A stretch of DNA of 42,204 nt from Chlamydiota bacterium (lineage in GTDB: Bacteria; Chlamydiota; Chlamydiia; Chlamydiales; JABDDJ01): positions 1 to 42,204 of the forward strand of contig JABDDJ010000020.1 of NCBI GenBank assembly GCA_013287645.1, written 5' to 3'. Of this stretch, positions 1-10,366 are shown piece by piece; the first letter of the stretch is position 1, and each line of letters opens with the position of its first letter. The translations under genes and the position numbers were made by a program. Below the pieces are notes generated by a model, which worked only from the letters and a program-made list of their open reading frames with translations, did not search any database and was not told the origin of the DNA.

Positions 1-484
1 GAGCGCTATTAACCCAATTATCGATGCCATCTTCATCTAGGCGCAGTTCTCTTTGTAATTGATCGAGAGGAAGTGCGCCGCCTTGTTTGGCTAGAGCATG
101 GAGCAATTTATAATCATTACGTGTGGCTTGATTGACGATGGCATCATGGTAGCCATGAGTGCGGTCACCTGTCTCAGAATTGAGAAGGATTTCGCCATCA
201 TAGAGACTCCAAAGGACATTCCCTTCCCGCGACTGCTTATCTGGAGAGAGGTATTTGACCTCTAGCATGAGATAGGGATGGTATTTAATTGACACATTTT
301 TGAATGAGCGGGCACTTCCTCCTAAAAGGCGTGTCCGTTGTGCGTCGAGAATTTCATCGGGGGTATAACGCGCTTCGAGAGTTAGAAAATCACCATTTTC
401 AACATAGTCTAGATGGTGCCAAACGGTCCAGATGGCTAGGCTTGCTAGGGCCATAGCGATGACCCATTTTGCGTAGTACATCAT
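1..484 (-). CDS. Conserved chlamydial hypothetical (CT490-like), 3' part cut by window edge
   Basis: An open frame reads leftwards from two adjacent ATG codons (484 and 481) off the left edge, giving at least 161 residues. The N-terminus (MMYYAKWVIAMALASLAIWT) is one hydrophobic segment, so the protein is probably membrane-anchored or exported. The rest is soluble and mixed alpha/beta, with no motif I recognise. It starts 25 bases after the rho stop and is probably the last gene of the sppA-polA-coaE-rho operon. In C. trachomatis a hypothetical gene (CT490, from memory) sits at the same place beside rho, which is the basis of the name. No function can be given. Confidence 0.75.
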   Translation of the reverse strand, partial: MMYYAKWVIAMALASLAIWTVWHHLDYVENGDFLTLEARYTPDEILDAQRTRLLGGSARSFKNVSIKYHPYLMLEVKYLSPDKQSREGNVLWSLYDGEILLNSETGDRTHGYHDAIVNQATRNDYKLLHALAKQGGALPLDQLQRELRLDEDGIDNWVNSA

Positions 485-509
485 TCTTCCTCAGGAAGCG
501 CGATTAAAT

Positions 510-1898
510 TTATTCTTTTACCGATAAGAGAAACTCTACATTACTATTGGTTTTTCTCATACGGTTAAGAACGAGATTCATTGCATCCAGAGGTGAGAGG
601 TCTGCGATGGCTTGTCGTAAGATAAAGATTTTCTCGAGTTCTTCGGGATGATAGAGTAGCTCTTCTTTACGTGTACCGCTCTTGAGAATATCCACAGCAG
701 GGAAGGTACGACGGTCGGCGAGTTTTCTATCAAGGACAAGCTCCATGTTGCCTGTACCTTTGAACTCTTCGAAAATGACTTCGTCCATGCGTGATCCGGT
801 ATCGATCAGTGCTGTGGCAATAATGGTGAGCGACCCGCCCTCTTCAATGTTTCGGGCAGCGCCAAAGAAGCGTTTTGGCTTATGGAGTGCGTTGGCGTCA
901 ACACCACCAGTGAGGATCTTACCAGAATGTGGCTGAACGGTGTTGTAGGCTCTGGCTAGACGGGTGATGCTATCTAACAGAATGACGACATCACGGCCAT
1001 GCTCGACAAGGCGTCGTGCTTTTTCGATGGCCATTTCAGCGACTTGTACGTGTCTTTCAGGAGGTTCGTCAAATGTGGAGGAGACGACTTCGCCTCTGAC
1101 GACGCGCTGCATGTCGGTTACTTCTTCGGGACGTTCGTCGATGAGTAGAACGATCAAGAAGACTTTGGGATTATTAACAGCGATAGAGTTAGCGATATTT
1201 TGGAGGATGATGGTCTTTCCCGTGCGTGGAGGAGCGACAATCAATCCACGTTGACCTTTTCCTATGGGCGCGGCTAAATCGAGAACGCGTGTCGACATCT
1301 TATCTCTGGTGGTCTCCATGACCAGGCGTTCATTGGGATAGAGAGGAGTTAGGTTTTCGAAGAGAACACGTTCACGTGCTTTTTCGGGTGTGACATCGTT
1401 GATGGTGTCCACCTTAAGCATGGCAAAATATTTTTCTTTCTCTTTGGGAGGTCTAATTGTCCCGCTGATGGTGTCTCCTTTGCGCAGGTCGAAGCGGCGT
1501 ATTTGGGCAGGGGAGACGTAGATGTCTTCTGGAGAGGGGAGGTAGTTGTAGTTGGGTGAGCGGAGGAATCCAAATCCATCTGGTAGAACTTCTAGAACGC
1601 CTTCTCCATAAAGTATTTCGTTGGGATTTTCGGAAATGACTTTTACGATTTCGAAAACGGCTTGAGCTTTAGCTAATGAAGCTAGGTGTTTTAGGCCATA
1701 CTTCTTGCCGAAATTGCTCAGCTGCTCGATGTTCATGCGCTGAATATCAGCGATTTTAATTACGGTCTGTTCACCGGTGGGAACTTGTTGTTGTGCGGCA
1801 TGTGTGCGATGATGTGTATGTGAAGGGCTTCTTTCGCGTGTGGAATGCTCTTCACTATCGGTGATCATGGCATCTGCATCTGGGTATTCTGAATCCAT
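510..1898 (-). CDS. rho: Transcription termination factor Rho
   Basis: Hexameric RNA-dependent ATPase that releases transcripts at Rho-dependent terminators. Visible in order: a short charged, His/Gln-rich N-terminal tail (1-50), the Rho N-terminal helical domain (about 55-90), the cold-shock-like RNA-binding domain (about 95-165, with [16 protein letters not shown]), and the RecA-like ATPase with Walker A APPRTGKT (222-229) and Walker B VVILLDS followed by the [10 protein letters not shown] and [20 protein letters not shown] segments that match the Q- and R-loop regions. At 462 residues it is slightly longer than E. coli Rho because of the tail. The ATG follows GAGG at good spacing and lies 14 bases after the coaE stop, so it is co-transcribed with coaE and polA. 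Confidence 0.98.
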   Translation of the reverse strand: MDSEYPDADAMITDSEEHSTRERSPSHTHHRTHAAQQQVPTGEQTVIKIADIQRMNIEQLSNFGKKYGLKHLASLAKAQAVFEIVKVISENPNEILYGEGVLEVLPDGFGFLRSPNYNYLPSPEDIYVSPAQIRRFDLRKGDTISGTIRPPKEKEKYFAMLKVDTINDVTPEKARERVLFENLTPLYPNERLVMETTRDKMSTRVLDLAAPIGKGQRGLIVAPPRTGKTIILQNIANSIAVNNPKVFLIVLLIDERPEEVTDMQRVVRGEVVSSTFDEPPERHVQVAEMAIEKARRLVEHGRDVVILLDSITRLARAYNTVQPHSGKILTGGVDANALHKPKRFFGAARNIEEGGSLTIIATALIDTGSRMDEVIFEEFKGTGNMELVLDRKLADRRTFPAVDILKSGTRKEELLYHPEELEKIFILRQAIADLSPLDAMNLVLNRMRKTNSNVEFLLSVKE

Positions 1899-1912
1899 TA
1901 CCTCAAATACTC

Positions 1913-2506
1913 CTAAATGATAGGGTTAATTAATTTTTTGAAGAGCTCTTCGGTTTTCTGATGAAGTTCTTCAAGGGTTCCATTGTTTTCAATGACGTAA
2001 GTTGCGTGTTCAACTTTTCGGTCTTGTGGCCACTGATTTTTTTGGCGTAAGTCGAAGTCATTGTGCTGATAGCGCTTACGTCTATTCTCATCCTTTGCAA
2101 TCACACAAATTGTAGCATCAAAGTTGACGTTATCTCCTATTTCGAACAGTAGAGGGATCTCAACGATAAAAAGGGGTGTCCTACCCGACATGTTGGCTTG
2201 GGTGTAACGTTCATCAATGGCTTTTTTAACAGCGGGGTGAAGTAATTTTTCAAGAGATTTTAATAGTTCGGGGTTACCAAATACTGCTTTAGCAACTCTG
2301 GAGCGGTCGACTTGACCGTTTACCAGTACATCTTGCGCGATTAATTCAGCGACTGTCTTGATAATATGTGAATCGGTTGACAGTAACTGATGGACGATAG
2401 CGTCAGCACTGACTACTTCGGCTCCGAGACCGCGGAAAAAATCGCATACAGTTGACTTGCCACTGGCAATGCTTCCTGTAACAGCTACTTTCTTTAAATT
2501 TAGCAT
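1913..2506 (-). CDS. coaE: Dephospho-CoA kinase
   Basis: Catalyses the last step of coenzyme A synthesis, phosphorylating the 3'-hydroxyl of dephospho-CoA. The P-loop [11 protein letters not shown] lies at the N-terminus, followed by the family segment [12 protein letters not shown] and a LID-like basic region near [19 protein letters not shown] chose ATG 2506 (197 residues) over an in-frame TTG at 2515, because GGAAAGA directly precedes 2506. The gene then overlaps the polA stop by 7 bases, which implies translational coupling. It sits between polA and rho, the order I recall from Chlamydia. Confidence 0.95.
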   Translation of the reverse strand: MLNLKKVAVTGSIASGKSTVCDFFRGLGAEVVSADAIVHQLLSTDSHIIKTVAELIAQDVLVNGQVDRSRVAKAVFGNPELLKSLEKLLHPAVKKAIDERYTQANMSGRTPLFIVEIPLLFEIGDNVNFDATICVIAKDENRRKRYQHNDFDLRQKNQWPQDRKVEHATYVIENNGTLEELHQKTEELFKKLINPII

Positions 2507-5163
2507 TCTTTCCAATTTTTGCCAATGGAGATGTTTACTTCGAGGGGAACGCGCAGTGTCATGACGTTTTCCATCGCTTGCTTTACTAGGGGAGTTAACT
2601 TAGCGATCTCTTCATCGGGGACTTCAAAGATTAATTCATCGTGGATTTGAAGGATCATATAGGCTGCTAGGTGATGCTGTTTAAGCTGAGCGTCGATATG
2701 GAGCATAGCTAGTTTGATGATGTCTGCTGCCGTACCTTGAAGAGGGGTGTTGATGGCTAAGCGTTCTGCTGCAGAGCGAATTTGAACGTTGCGGCTATTG
2801 ATTTCGGGGATGACACGTTCCCGGCCGCTGAGCGTAACAGTCTTGCCTGTTTTCCGCGCTTGTGCTTTGGAGGCTTCTATGTAGCCTTTAACGCAGGGAA
2901 AGTGTTCAAAATAGGTATGGATAAAGGCATCGGCCTCTTTTGTGGAGATACCTAGATTTTGTGAAAGGCCGTAGGCTTGCTGTCCGTAGAGTATGCCGAA
3001 GTTGACGGCTTTGGCGCTGTAGCGATCTTGATCGGTGACTTTTTCTAGGGGGATTTGAAGGACTTCGGCAGCAGTGCGTCGATGGATATCTTCGCCTCTT
3101 TCGAAAGCAGCAATTAGATTAGGGTCTTGGCAGAGATGAGCTAGTAGGCGAAGTTCAATTTGAGAGTAGTCAGCCGAGAGAAAGCTCCAGCCATTTTTTT
3201 GAGGTTTGAAGGCTTCACGAATGCGTAGACCTTGTTCAGAGCGCACAGGAATGTTTTGTAGGTTGGGGTCTTGGCTTGAGAGTCGGCCAGTGGCAGCGAC
3301 AGATTGGTTAAAATTGCAGTGGATGCGGTGTGTTTTGGAGTTGACTTGAGTGGGTAGGGCTTCTACATAAGTGGAGCGTAGTTTTTCTAGAGAACGGTAC
3401 TCTAGCATTAGGTCAACGATGGGGTGAGCGTGTCGAATTTTCTCGAGCTCATCAGCGCGCGTAGACATGCCTGTGGTGGTTTTTTTCTGAGTTTTGACGC
3501 CAAGAGTGGTTAAAATTTTGCCCAGTTGTTGAGGAGAATTGAGGTTAAAAGGTTCACCAGCCAGATTTTGAATTTCATGAGTTAAGTGATTGATTTGATG
3601 GTTTAATTCTTTAGCAAATTTGGCAAGTTCGTCACAGTCAAGATAGATGCCATGCCTCTCCATCCTTTCAAGGACCCGCATGAGAGGAAGTTCCAATTCG
3701 ATTAAAAGTTTTGTTAAGTTTCGCTCTTCAAGCTGTTTCTCAAGGATTTCTTTTAGACGGAAGGTGTAGTCGACATCTTCACAGCAGTATAAGCAGACTT
3801 TATCGATGGGGACTTTATCCATGCTGATTTCCGATTTACCCTTTCCAATAAGGTCGGAGATGGCAATTTTTTGCTTTCCAAAATAGAGAAAGGTAAGAGA
3901 GTCCAGAGAGTGCTGACGCTGGTGGGCATTGAGGAGATAGGAGGCTAGTAGAGTGTCAAAGGAAACATTTTTGACATGGATTCCGTCATTTTCTAAGGCT
4001 TGACAGTCAAATTTGATGTTATGCCCAAAAAAAGAGGTTTGCGTGTGATCAAATATTTTCTTTAAGCCTTGCATGAGTTTTTCTTTGCCCAGTTTACCAT
4101 TAGCGGGTACATACCAAGCTTGTCCAGGTTTAATTCCAAAGCCGATACCAACTAATTCTGCTTTGAGAGGGTCCTCATGGGTTGTTTCGCAATCGAAGCA
4201 GACCTCTTTACTTGCGTGTAGTTTATCAATTAATTCTTTGAATGAATGCTCGTCGTCGACCAGTTGATACTCTTCTTGAATATCTGATTTTTGAGTTGTA
4301 GGAGTAGCTCCCAGGGCTCGTAGTTGAGAGTGAAAATCCACATTCAGATAAAATTCTTTGAGTTCTTCCACAAGACCATCAGTCAACGTATACATCACGC
4401 TGGGCCTCTCAAAAGGAATATCAGTATCAAGCGTAACCAATTTTTTACTGAGTAGGGCGTTGTCTCTATTTTCTCGGACAGTTTCTTGTTTTTTGGCTCC
4501 AGAAATTTTTTCAGGATGTTGAATGATATTCTCTAAAGAACCAAATTCCTTAAGTAGTGCAGCAGCAGTCTTAGGGCCGAATCCTGGCATTCCAGGGACG
4601 TTATCAGAGGTATCACCGATGATGGCCAAATAGTCTGTAATTTGATGTGGAGGGACACCATGAATCTCTTCAACCGCATTAACATCAATAATTTTATTGT
4701 CTTTGCGCGTGTTGACAAGCTTAATTTTATCATTAACGATCTGGCACATATCCTTGTCAGAGGTACATATTAGAACCTCGTAGCTTTTGGAAGCAGCCCA
4801 CAGCGCGATAGTGCCCATTGTATCGTCTGCTTCGACCCCGGGGATTTCTACTGAGGGAAGCCCTTTAAGCTGACAATATTCTTTAGCCCAGGCTATTTGC
4901 ATAGGAAGGTCTTGAGGCGTCTCTTTTCTGGTGGCCTTGTAGTGTTGATAAAGCGCTTTGCGTACTTGCGTATTGTCAGGGCCGTCAAAAACGACGACGA
5001 TGTGAGGCGTTTCAAAAGAAGAGAGTATTTTATTGACGGAGTTGACAAATCCAAAGAGAGCATTCGTAGACTCGCCTTTACGATTGGTCATATTTTGGAT
5101 GGCATGGTAAGACGCATAGAGATACCCTGATGCGTCGATAATAAGCAGTGGGGATTTACTCAT
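2500..5163 (-). CDS. polA: DNA polymerase I
   Basis: Repair and Okazaki-fragment-processing polymerase of 887 residues. The 5'-nuclease domain (about 1-290) keeps its acidic motifs (VVFDGP, EADDTMG, TSDKDM) and an H3TH segment (GMPGFGPKTAAALLKEFG). The 3'-5' exonuclease domain keeps all three motifs: FDCET (Asp324, Glu326), GHNIKFD and YCCEDVD, so proofreading looks intact, unlike several bacterial Pol I proteins. The polymerase domain has motif A SADYSQIELR, motif B RYSAKAVNFGILYG and motif C QIHDELIFEVPD (Asp842). It starts 5 bases after the sppA stop and its end overlaps coaE. Confidence 0.98.
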   Translation of the reverse strand: MSKSPLLIIDASGYLYASYHAIQNMTNRKGESTNALFGFVNSVNKILSSFETPHIVVVFDGPDNTQVRKALYQHYKATRKETPQDLPMQIAWAKEYCQLKGLPSVEIPGVEADDTMGTIALWAASKSYEVLICTSDKDMCQIVNDKIKLVNTRKDNKIIDVNAVEEIHGVPPHQITDYLAIIGDTSDNVPGMPGFGPKTAAALLKEFGSLENIIQHPEKISGAKKQETVRENRDNALLSKKLVTLDTDIPFERPSVMYTLTDGLVEELKEFYLNVDFHSQLRALGATPTTQKSDIQEEYQLVDDEHSFKELIDKLHASKEVCFDCETTHEDPLKAELVGIGFGIKPGQAWYVPANGKLGKEKLMQGLKKIFDHTQTSFFGHNIKFDCQALENDGIHVKNVSFDTLLASYLLNAHQRQHSLDSLTFLYFGKQKIAISDLIGKGKSEISMDKVPIDKVCLYCCEDVDYTFRLKEILEKQLEERNLTKLLIELELPLMRVLERMERHGIYLDCDELAKFAKELNHQINHLTHEIQNLAGEPFNLNSPQQLGKILTTLGVKTQKKTTTGMSTRADELEKIRHAHPIVDLMLEYRSLEKLRSTYVEALPTQVNSKTHRIHCNFNQSVAATGRLSSQDPNLQNIPVRSEQGLRIREAFKPQKNGWSFLSADYSQIELRLLAHLCQDPNLIAAFERGEDIHRRTAAEVLQIPLEKVTDQDRYSAKAVNFGILYGQQAYGLSQNLGISTKEADAFIHTYFEHFPCVKGYIEASKAQARKTGKTVTLSGRERVIPEINSRNVQIRSAAERLAINTPLQGTAADIIKLAMLHIDAQLKQHHLAAYMILQIHDELIFEVPDEEIAKLTPLVKQAMENVMTLRVPLEVNISIGKNWKEC

Positions 5164-5168
5164 AAAAA

Positions 5169-6221
5169 TTATTTATCATTTCTATATAAATAGAGGAGTT
5201 TACCTCGCACCTCATTGGGAAGTCCATCTCCCCAATCGATGCTATGTTTCATCTGTCCTAGACTATTGGTAGGACCTTGTTCAGAGAAAAGATCAATGAG
5301 CCAATTTTTCTTTTCTAGTGTGACAACTTGGTAGTTTTGATCAGTAATTTGGAGTTCATGAAGCATTGCGAGGAGGACATCACGCTGACTGACGCCTATC
5401 TGGTCGACATATCCATATTTTTCGGCTTGTGGAGCTAGAAAAACGTCTGCGCCATATTCATCAATAAGTTTTTTGCGATCCATCTTGGGGCGGTTCGTTG
5501 TGACTATAGTGACAAAATTATTGTAATATTCGTTTACAGCACTTTGCAAGTTATCTTGTTCTCCCTCTTTCCAAGGACGCAGAGGGTTTAACGCATCTTT
5601 GTTTTTACCTGCGGTGAGAGTTAAGGAGTTGATCCCTATTTTTTCCATGATTTTAGAAAAATTTAGAAAAGGTGAAATCAGTACACCGACGCTACCCACT
5701 AAACTCGAATCTGTAGCAAAAATCTTATCTGCCGCACAGGCCACATAGACCCCACCAGAAGCACACATTCCATCGACAAAGGCATAAATAGGCACTTTAT
5801 ATTGCTCTTTATACGCTTTCAGAGCCCGATAGATAGCATCTGCATCATAGACCGTACCGCCAGGACTATTAATATAGAGAAGAATAGCTTTAACTCTATC
5901 ATCCTTTAGATCTCCCTCACGAGATTCAATAAGTTGCTGAGTGAAGGTATTCGTATTCAACGAGTCGGCGCCTATAATTCCAGAAATATTAAGTTGAAGT
6001 ATTACAGGCGAGGTCTTCGACTCTTCTTTGCGAATTCCCAGAGCATTGGGAAGAATTAAGGGTTTATACTTCGTATCGATCTTAAGTTTGGTGGTATTCT
6101 CTTCGGAGGAAGATAATAAAATAAGGAGAGCTAGAATAAAAATACCGCCGCTTAAGCCTAAAAAAACAGCAATAGTCACAAAAAAAGAGCGAAGAGTTGA
6201 TTTAAATATAGAATCTTTCAT
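5169..6221 (-). CDS. sppA: Signal peptide peptidase SppA/SohB-type serine protease
   Basis: Membrane-anchored serine protease that degrades cleaved signal peptides. One N-terminal transmembrane segment (about 12-37) is followed by an S49 protease domain. The nucleophile is Ser155 in GMCASGG, and the general-base Lys is Lys206 or Lys208 in TAGKNKDALNP. At 350 residues it is the short, single-domain form, not the double-length E. coli SppA. The ATG has GAGG upstream. It is the first gene of the minus operon leading into polA and is divergent from ppdK across 106 bases, which should hold both promoters. Confidence 0.93.
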   Translation of the reverse strand: MKDSIFKSTLRSFFVTIAVFLGLSGGIFILALLILLSSSEENTTKLKIDTKYKPLILPNALGIRKEESKTSPVILQLNISGIIGADSLNTNTFTQQLIESREGDLKDDRVKAILLYINSPGGTVYDADAIYRALKAYKEQYKVPIYAFVDGMCASGGVYVACAADKIFATDSSLVGSVGVLISPFLNFSKIMEKIGINSLTLTAGKNKDALNPLRPWKEGEQDNLQSAVNEYYNNFVTIVTTNRPKMDRKKLIDEYGADVFLAPQAEKYGYVDQIGVSQRDVLLAMLHELQITDQNYQVVTLEKKNWLIDLFSEQGPTNSLGQMKHSIDWGDGLPNEVRGKLLYLYRNDK

Positions 6222-6327
6222 GGTGCCTCTACTGTTTGATCCTCTATGCTAGAACAATCTATTTAAAAAACGCCACAAAAATATCTCTTCATGATAACTC
6301 TATAGAAGAAGTTAAAAAGGTAAAACG

Positions 6328-9105
6328 ATGGCATCCTCTACCCCAGTAAAGCTTGAAAGTAAGCATGTCTACTCCTTTGGAGCGGATGCGCCAACCCCTC
6401 CCTTAGACAGCTCTCTACTTGGTGGCAAAGGAAGAGGCCTAGCGGAGATGGCCTCCATCGGACTACCCGTTCCTCCAGGATTTATTCTTACCACCGATAC
6501 ATGTCGAGAATTCAGCAAAAATGGGCACCATTTGACAGAGGAGATGCTCGTAGAGATTCGGGCTGCCATGAAGTGGCTCGAAAATGTACGCGGCGCCGAG
6601 TTTGGAAGCATAGATAATCCACTGCTCGTTTCGGTCCGTTCAGGAGCGCGCGTTTCGATGCCCGGAATGATGGATACAATCCTTAATCTCGGGTTAAACG
6701 ATCAGTCTGTAGAAAGTTACGCCAAGAGGATCGGAAATGAGCGCCTAGCCTATGACTGCTACCGGCGATTCATCATGATGTTTTCCGAAATCGTCCATGG
6801 AGTCAGTCGAAAGCACTTTGAAGAGGCATTTCACGTCTTAAAGCTCCAACAAGGGATCATTCACGACCATGATATCAGCATCGCTAACTTAAAAAAGTCT
6901 TGTTTGCTTTTTAGGCAGATCCACGATGAATACTGCGCTATGCCCTTCCCACAAGATGCCTACGAACAGCTGGATGCCGCCATTGCGGCGGTCTTTAATA
7001 GCTGGGATAGCGAACGGGCAACACTCTATCGACAACTTAACAAAATTCCCTCAGACTGGGGCACTGCGGTCAATGTTCAAGCGATGGTTTTTGGAAACAA
7101 GAACGAACGCTCCGCCACAGGAGTTGCCTTTACACGAGATCCAGCGACAGGTACAGCTCAGTTTTATGGAGAGTTTTTACCCGATGCCCAGGGTGAAGAG
7201 GTTGTAGCAGGAATTAGAACACCCCACCCATTGAATACCTATCAAAAACTCACTAGCGGTTCTTCTCTGCAGAGCCTCGAAGAGCTAATGCCAGAAGTCT
7301 ATGCTCAGCTTCATGAAATCGTTATTCGCTTAGAAAAACATTACCGAGATATGCAAGACATCGAGTTTACAGTCGATAATGGTCAATTATTTATGCTGCA
7401 GACGCGCACTGGAAAGCGCACTGGATTTGCCGCAGTGCGCATGGCTGTAGAGATGCTGCAAGAGGGCCTAATTGATGAAAAAACCGCACTCTTGCGTGTC
7501 CAGCCCAATCAGATCATTCAATTATTAGCACCCATCTTTGATACGAAGGCCAAAACAGAGGCAGCACAAAACTTGGTAGGCAAAGGGTTAAATGCCGGTC
7601 CAGGAGCTGCTTCAGGAAGAGCCGTCTTCACAACAGCCAGAGCAGTAGAGCTAAATAAAAAAGGCATACCTGTCATTCTTGTACGAGAAGAGGCCAGCCC
7701 CGATGATTTTCCTGGCATGGTGGCCGCCCAAGGCATATTAACAACACGCGGAGGAAGCACCAGCCACGCCGCAGTAGTTGCCAGAGGAATGGGTAAGCCC
7801 TGCGTAGTAGGTTGCACAGAGCTCCATCTCAATGACAGTACAAAAACATTAAGCTGTGGACAGCATACCATCAAAGAGGAAGATCCCATCTCCATTGATG
7901 GGACCACAGGTGAAGTCTACTTTTGCGAACTAAAAACAAGTCCTTCTGAAGTTGTTCAGGTTTTGATCACACGCACAAAAAAGCCGGAAGATAGCACTAC
8001 GTATCAACAGTACGCTAAATTAATGGAAATTTCTGACAAGTATAAGCAGTTAAAAGTTCGTACAAATGCCGATACTCCCTATGATAGCGCCGTTGCTAGG
8101 GCATTTGGAGCAGAAGGGATTGGCCTATGCCGCACTGAACATATGTTTATGGATGCCGAGCGTCTCAATGATGTCCGACGCATGTTTTTCAGCATGCACC
8201 CAGAAGAGCGCAAAGCCGCAATAGCAAAACTGCTCCCACACCAAAAAAAAGACTTTATGGGCATTTTCAAGGCTATGGAGGGGTTACCAGTCACTATACG
8301 CCTTCTAGATCCCCCCTTGCACGAATTTATGCCGCATAATATCGACGAAATCAATGCTTTAGCACAACTCATGGGAGTATCTCACGAATACCTAACCCAA
8401 GTCCGCTCTACACTAGAAGAAGAAAATCCCATGCTCGGCCATCGAGGATGTCGATTAGGGATCACCTTTCCCGAACTCACAGCCATGCAAGCACGCGCCA
8501 TCTTCGAAGCAGCTATCGAAGTCTTTAAAGAGGGAAAAGAGATTCATCCAGAAATCATGGTACCCCTCGTGGCAATTCCGGCGGAATTAGAGCATCAATT
8601 AGATATCATTAAAGATACCGCCCAACAAGTCTTTGCAGAGAAAGGCGTAGAGATAGACTACTCTGTAGGCACAATGATAGAATTGCCTCGCGCCTGCCTT
8701 TTGGCCGGACAGATTGCTAAGCATGCCGACTTCTTTAGCTTTGGCACCAATGATCTCACACAGACAACTTTTGGAATCAGTCGAGACGATAGCTCTAAAT
8801 TTGTGCCCAGCTATGTTAGCGGAGTGTCAGATCCTAAAAATCCTCAAAAAAATTGGCAGCTTCTGTTAGCAGACCCCTTTCAGGAACTCGATCGCACAGG
8901 AGTGGGTGAACTCATGAAAATTGCCATCGAAAGAGGAAAAGACGTCAATCCTCATCTACACCTTGGAATCTGCGGAGAGCATGGCGGAGAGCCCAATTCA
9001 GTTGCCTTTTGCAACCAACTAGGCTTAGACTACGTCTCCTGCTCACCCTATCGAGTCCCAGTAGCTCGCTTAGCAGCCGCACGTGCTGCCCTTGAGAACA
9101 AATAA
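6328..9105 (+). CDS. ppdK: Pyruvate, phosphate dikinase
   Basis: Interconverts pyruvate, ATP and phosphate with phosphoenolpyruvate, AMP and pyrophosphate, allowing pyrophosphate-linked glycolysis or gluconeogenesis. The N-terminal nucleotide-binding domain begins with LLGGKGRGLAEMASIGLPVPPGF. The swivelling phosphohistidine domain has TTRGGSTSHAAVVARGMGKP with His480. The C-terminal PEP/pyruvate barrel has GTEGIGLCRTEHMF-like and SFGTNDLTQTTFG segments and the catalytic Cys882 in GICGEHGGEP. At 925 residues it is a little longer than the usual bacterial enzyme. An AAGG site precedes the ATG. The next gene follows after 21 bases on the same strand. Confidence 0.97.
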   Translation: MASSTPVKLESKHVYSFGADAPTPPLDSSLLGGKGRGLAEMASIGLPVPPGFILTTDTCREFSKNGHHLTEEMLVEIRAAMKWLENVRGAEFGSIDNPLLVSVRSGARVSMPGMMDTILNLGLNDQSVESYAKRIGNERLAYDCYRRFIMMFSEIVHGVSRKHFEEAFHVLKLQQGIIHDHDISIANLKKSCLLFRQIHDEYCAMPFPQDAYEQLDAAIAAVFNSWDSERATLYRQLNKIPSDWGTAVNVQAMVFGNKNERSATGVAFTRDPATGTAQFYGEFLPDAQGEEVVAGIRTPHPLNTYQKLTSGSSLQSLEELMPEVYAQLHEIVIRLEKHYRDMQDIEFTVDNGQLFMLQTRTGKRTGFAAVRMAVEMLQEGLIDEKTALLRVQPNQIIQLLAPIFDTKAKTEAAQNLVGKGLNAGPGAASGRAVFTTARAVELNKKGIPVILVREEASPDDFPGMVAAQGILTTRGGSTSHAAVVARGMGKPCVVGCTELHLNDSTKTLSCGQHTIKEEDPISIDGTTGEVYFCELKTSPSEVVQVLITRTKKPEDSTTYQQYAKLMEISDKYKQLKVRTNADTPYDSAVARAFGAEGIGLCRTEHMFMDAERLNDVRRMFFSMHPEERKAAIAKLLPHQKKDFMGIFKAMEGLPVTIRLLDPPLHEFMPHNIDEINALAQLMGVSHEYLTQVRSTLEEENPMLGHRGCRLGITFPELTAMQARAIFEAAIEVFKEGKEIHPEIMVPLVAIPAELEHQLDIIKDTAQQVFAEKGVEIDYSVGTMIELPRACLLAGQIAKHADFFSFGTNDLTQTTFGISRDDSSKFVPSYVSGVSDPKNPQKNWQLLLADPFQELDRTGVGELMKIAIERGKDVNPHLHLGICGEHGGEPNSVAFCNQLGLDYVSCSPYRVPVARLAAARAALENK

Positions 9106-9126
9106 AACGGTAGCTATACTAATTAG

Positions 9127-10263
9127 ATGTCATCATCACCATTATATACAAGGCATCACCCCTTCTATTCGGCTGTGAAGGAGCGTTATTCGCTTACCAG
9201 ACCAGGTTCGAAAAAAGACACTCAACATGTTGTCCTCGACCTGACAGGTTCAGACATCTCCTATGAAGTAGGAGATTGCGTAGGCATTCTTCCCGTTAAT
9301 CCACCAGAATATGTCGAAAAGACTCTTGAAGCTTTTGGCACAAAGGGTGACCAGCTTTTGACCTTCCGACAAGAGCCGGAAAAAATATCCTTTCGTCATC
9401 TTTTAGAAAATTATCTTAATCTTAGCTCCATACCAAAAAAGCTCATAGAGATGATTGCAGCACATCATCCACAGCTCAACGAATTACTGGACCATACCCA
9501 TAAACAAGAGCTCAAACAATTTCAGTCAGAACGAGAAGTCTGGGATTTCCTTTACGAACACCGCTTGCCCGAACCAGACCCACAATCCCTTGTCGATATC
9601 CTACAGCCACTTTTGCCACGCTTTTACTCCATCGCCTCCCATCAGCCCTCGGTAGGAAATGAGATCCACCTCACTGTAGCTCACCTACATTACTTGACTC
9701 TAGGCTATAACCGCTATGGCGTCTGCACACATTACCTTTGTGCACTCGCCCCTATTAATGATTGGAGCGTGCCGCTCTATCTACAACCCCACAAAGGGTT
9801 TACACTCACGGACAATCCAGAGACAGATATCATCATGATCGGTCCAGGAACAGGCATCGCACCCTATCGCGGATTTATGCAGAAAAGAGTCTGGCGAGAA
9901 GATTCTGGACGCAGCTGGCTCTTCTTTGGCGAGTGGCATGCAGACACAGAGTTTTATTATGAAGACTTTTGGAAACCGCTAGAACAAGAGGGTAAACTAA
10001 GAATATCCACAGCCTTCTCAAGGGATCAAGAACATAAAATCTATGTCCATCACCGCATGCTAGAACATGCCGATGAGCTCTATCGCTGGATCGAAAACGG
10101 CGCCGTCATTTATGTCTGCGGAGATGCCGTCCACATGGCCAAAGATGTCGAAGCTACACTTCTGACCATTCTCACCGAAAAAGGCCACATGAAGCCCGCC
10201 AATGCCGCAGAGTACCTCAAACTGCTCCGCCACGAGAAACGCTACCTCCGTGATGTCTACTAG
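9127..10263 (+). CDS. cysJ: CysJ-type NADPH-flavin reductase lacking the flavodoxin domain
   Basis: FAD/NADPH oxidoreductase of the sulfite-reductase flavoprotein family. The FAD module has PRFYSIAS (164-171) and GVCTHYL (198-204). The NADPH module has MIGPGTGIAPYRGF (237-250), WLFFGEWHADTEFYYED (264-280) and a C-terminal RDVY ending in the stacking aromatic residue. The protein begins directly at the connecting/FAD region, so the FMN flavodoxin domain of E. coli CysJ is absent. No sulfite reductase hemoprotein is nearby, so the electron acceptor is unknown. In Chlamydia a similar gene (CT435, from memory) neighbours ispF (CT434); here a toxin-antitoxin pair separates them. Confidence 0.88.
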   Translation: MSSSPLYTRHHPFYSAVKERYSLTRPGSKKDTQHVVLDLTGSDISYEVGDCVGILPVNPPEYVEKTLEAFGTKGDQLLTFRQEPEKISFRHLLENYLNLSSIPKKLIEMIAAHHPQLNELLDHTHKQELKQFQSEREVWDFLYEHRLPEPDPQSLVDILQPLLPRFYSIASHQPSVGNEIHLTVAHLHYLTLGYNRYGVCTHYLCALAPINDWSVPLYLQPHKGFTLTDNPETDIIMIGPGTGIAPYRGFMQKRVWREDSGRSWLFFGEWHADTEFYYEDFWKPLEQEGKLRISTAFSRDQEHKIYVHHRMLEHADELYRWIENGAVIYVCGDAVHMAKDVEATLLTILTEKGHMKPANAAEYLKLLRHEKRYLRDVY

Positions 10264-10280
10264 CACGCGATTTAGGACAA

Positions 10281-10313
10281 TTTAAACGCAAAGGCGCAAA
10301 GGCGCAAAGAAAA
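10281..10313. repeat. Solo arm of the GCAAAG-type dispersed repeat
   Basis: TTTAAACGCAAAGGCGCAAA begins a run of the CGCAAAG heptamer that continues to about 10313. It matches the left arm of the two full hairpin elements at 16678 and 24232, but the complementary right arm is missing. It sits just upstream of the toxin-antitoxin promoter. Confidence 0.8.
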
Positions 10314-10318
10314 TTAGC

Positions 10319-10347
10319 TTGCAAATAGGTCAAAATTGACCTATAAT
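10319..10347 (+). promoter_or_regulatory. Promoter of the toxin-antitoxin operon
   Basis: TTGCAA (10319-10324) and TATAAT (10342-10347) are separated by exactly 17 bases, a near-consensus housekeeping promoter. The predicted transcription start near 10354 lies downstream of the ATG at 10346. That upstream ATG overlaps the -10 box and so cannot be the usual start of the toxin. Confidence 0.75.
10325..10344. promoter_or_regulatory. Palindromic operator inside the toxin-antitoxin promoter
   Basis: ATAGGTCAAAATTGACCTAT is a perfect inverted repeat with two 9-base arms around AA. It fills the spacer between the -35 and -10 boxes and overlaps the first bases of the -10. This is the usual site for autorepression by an Xre-type antitoxin or toxin-antitoxin complex; that use is inferred from position and symmetry. 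Confidence 0.75.
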
Positions 10348-10366
10348 GAAGCTAATAGGTAAAATA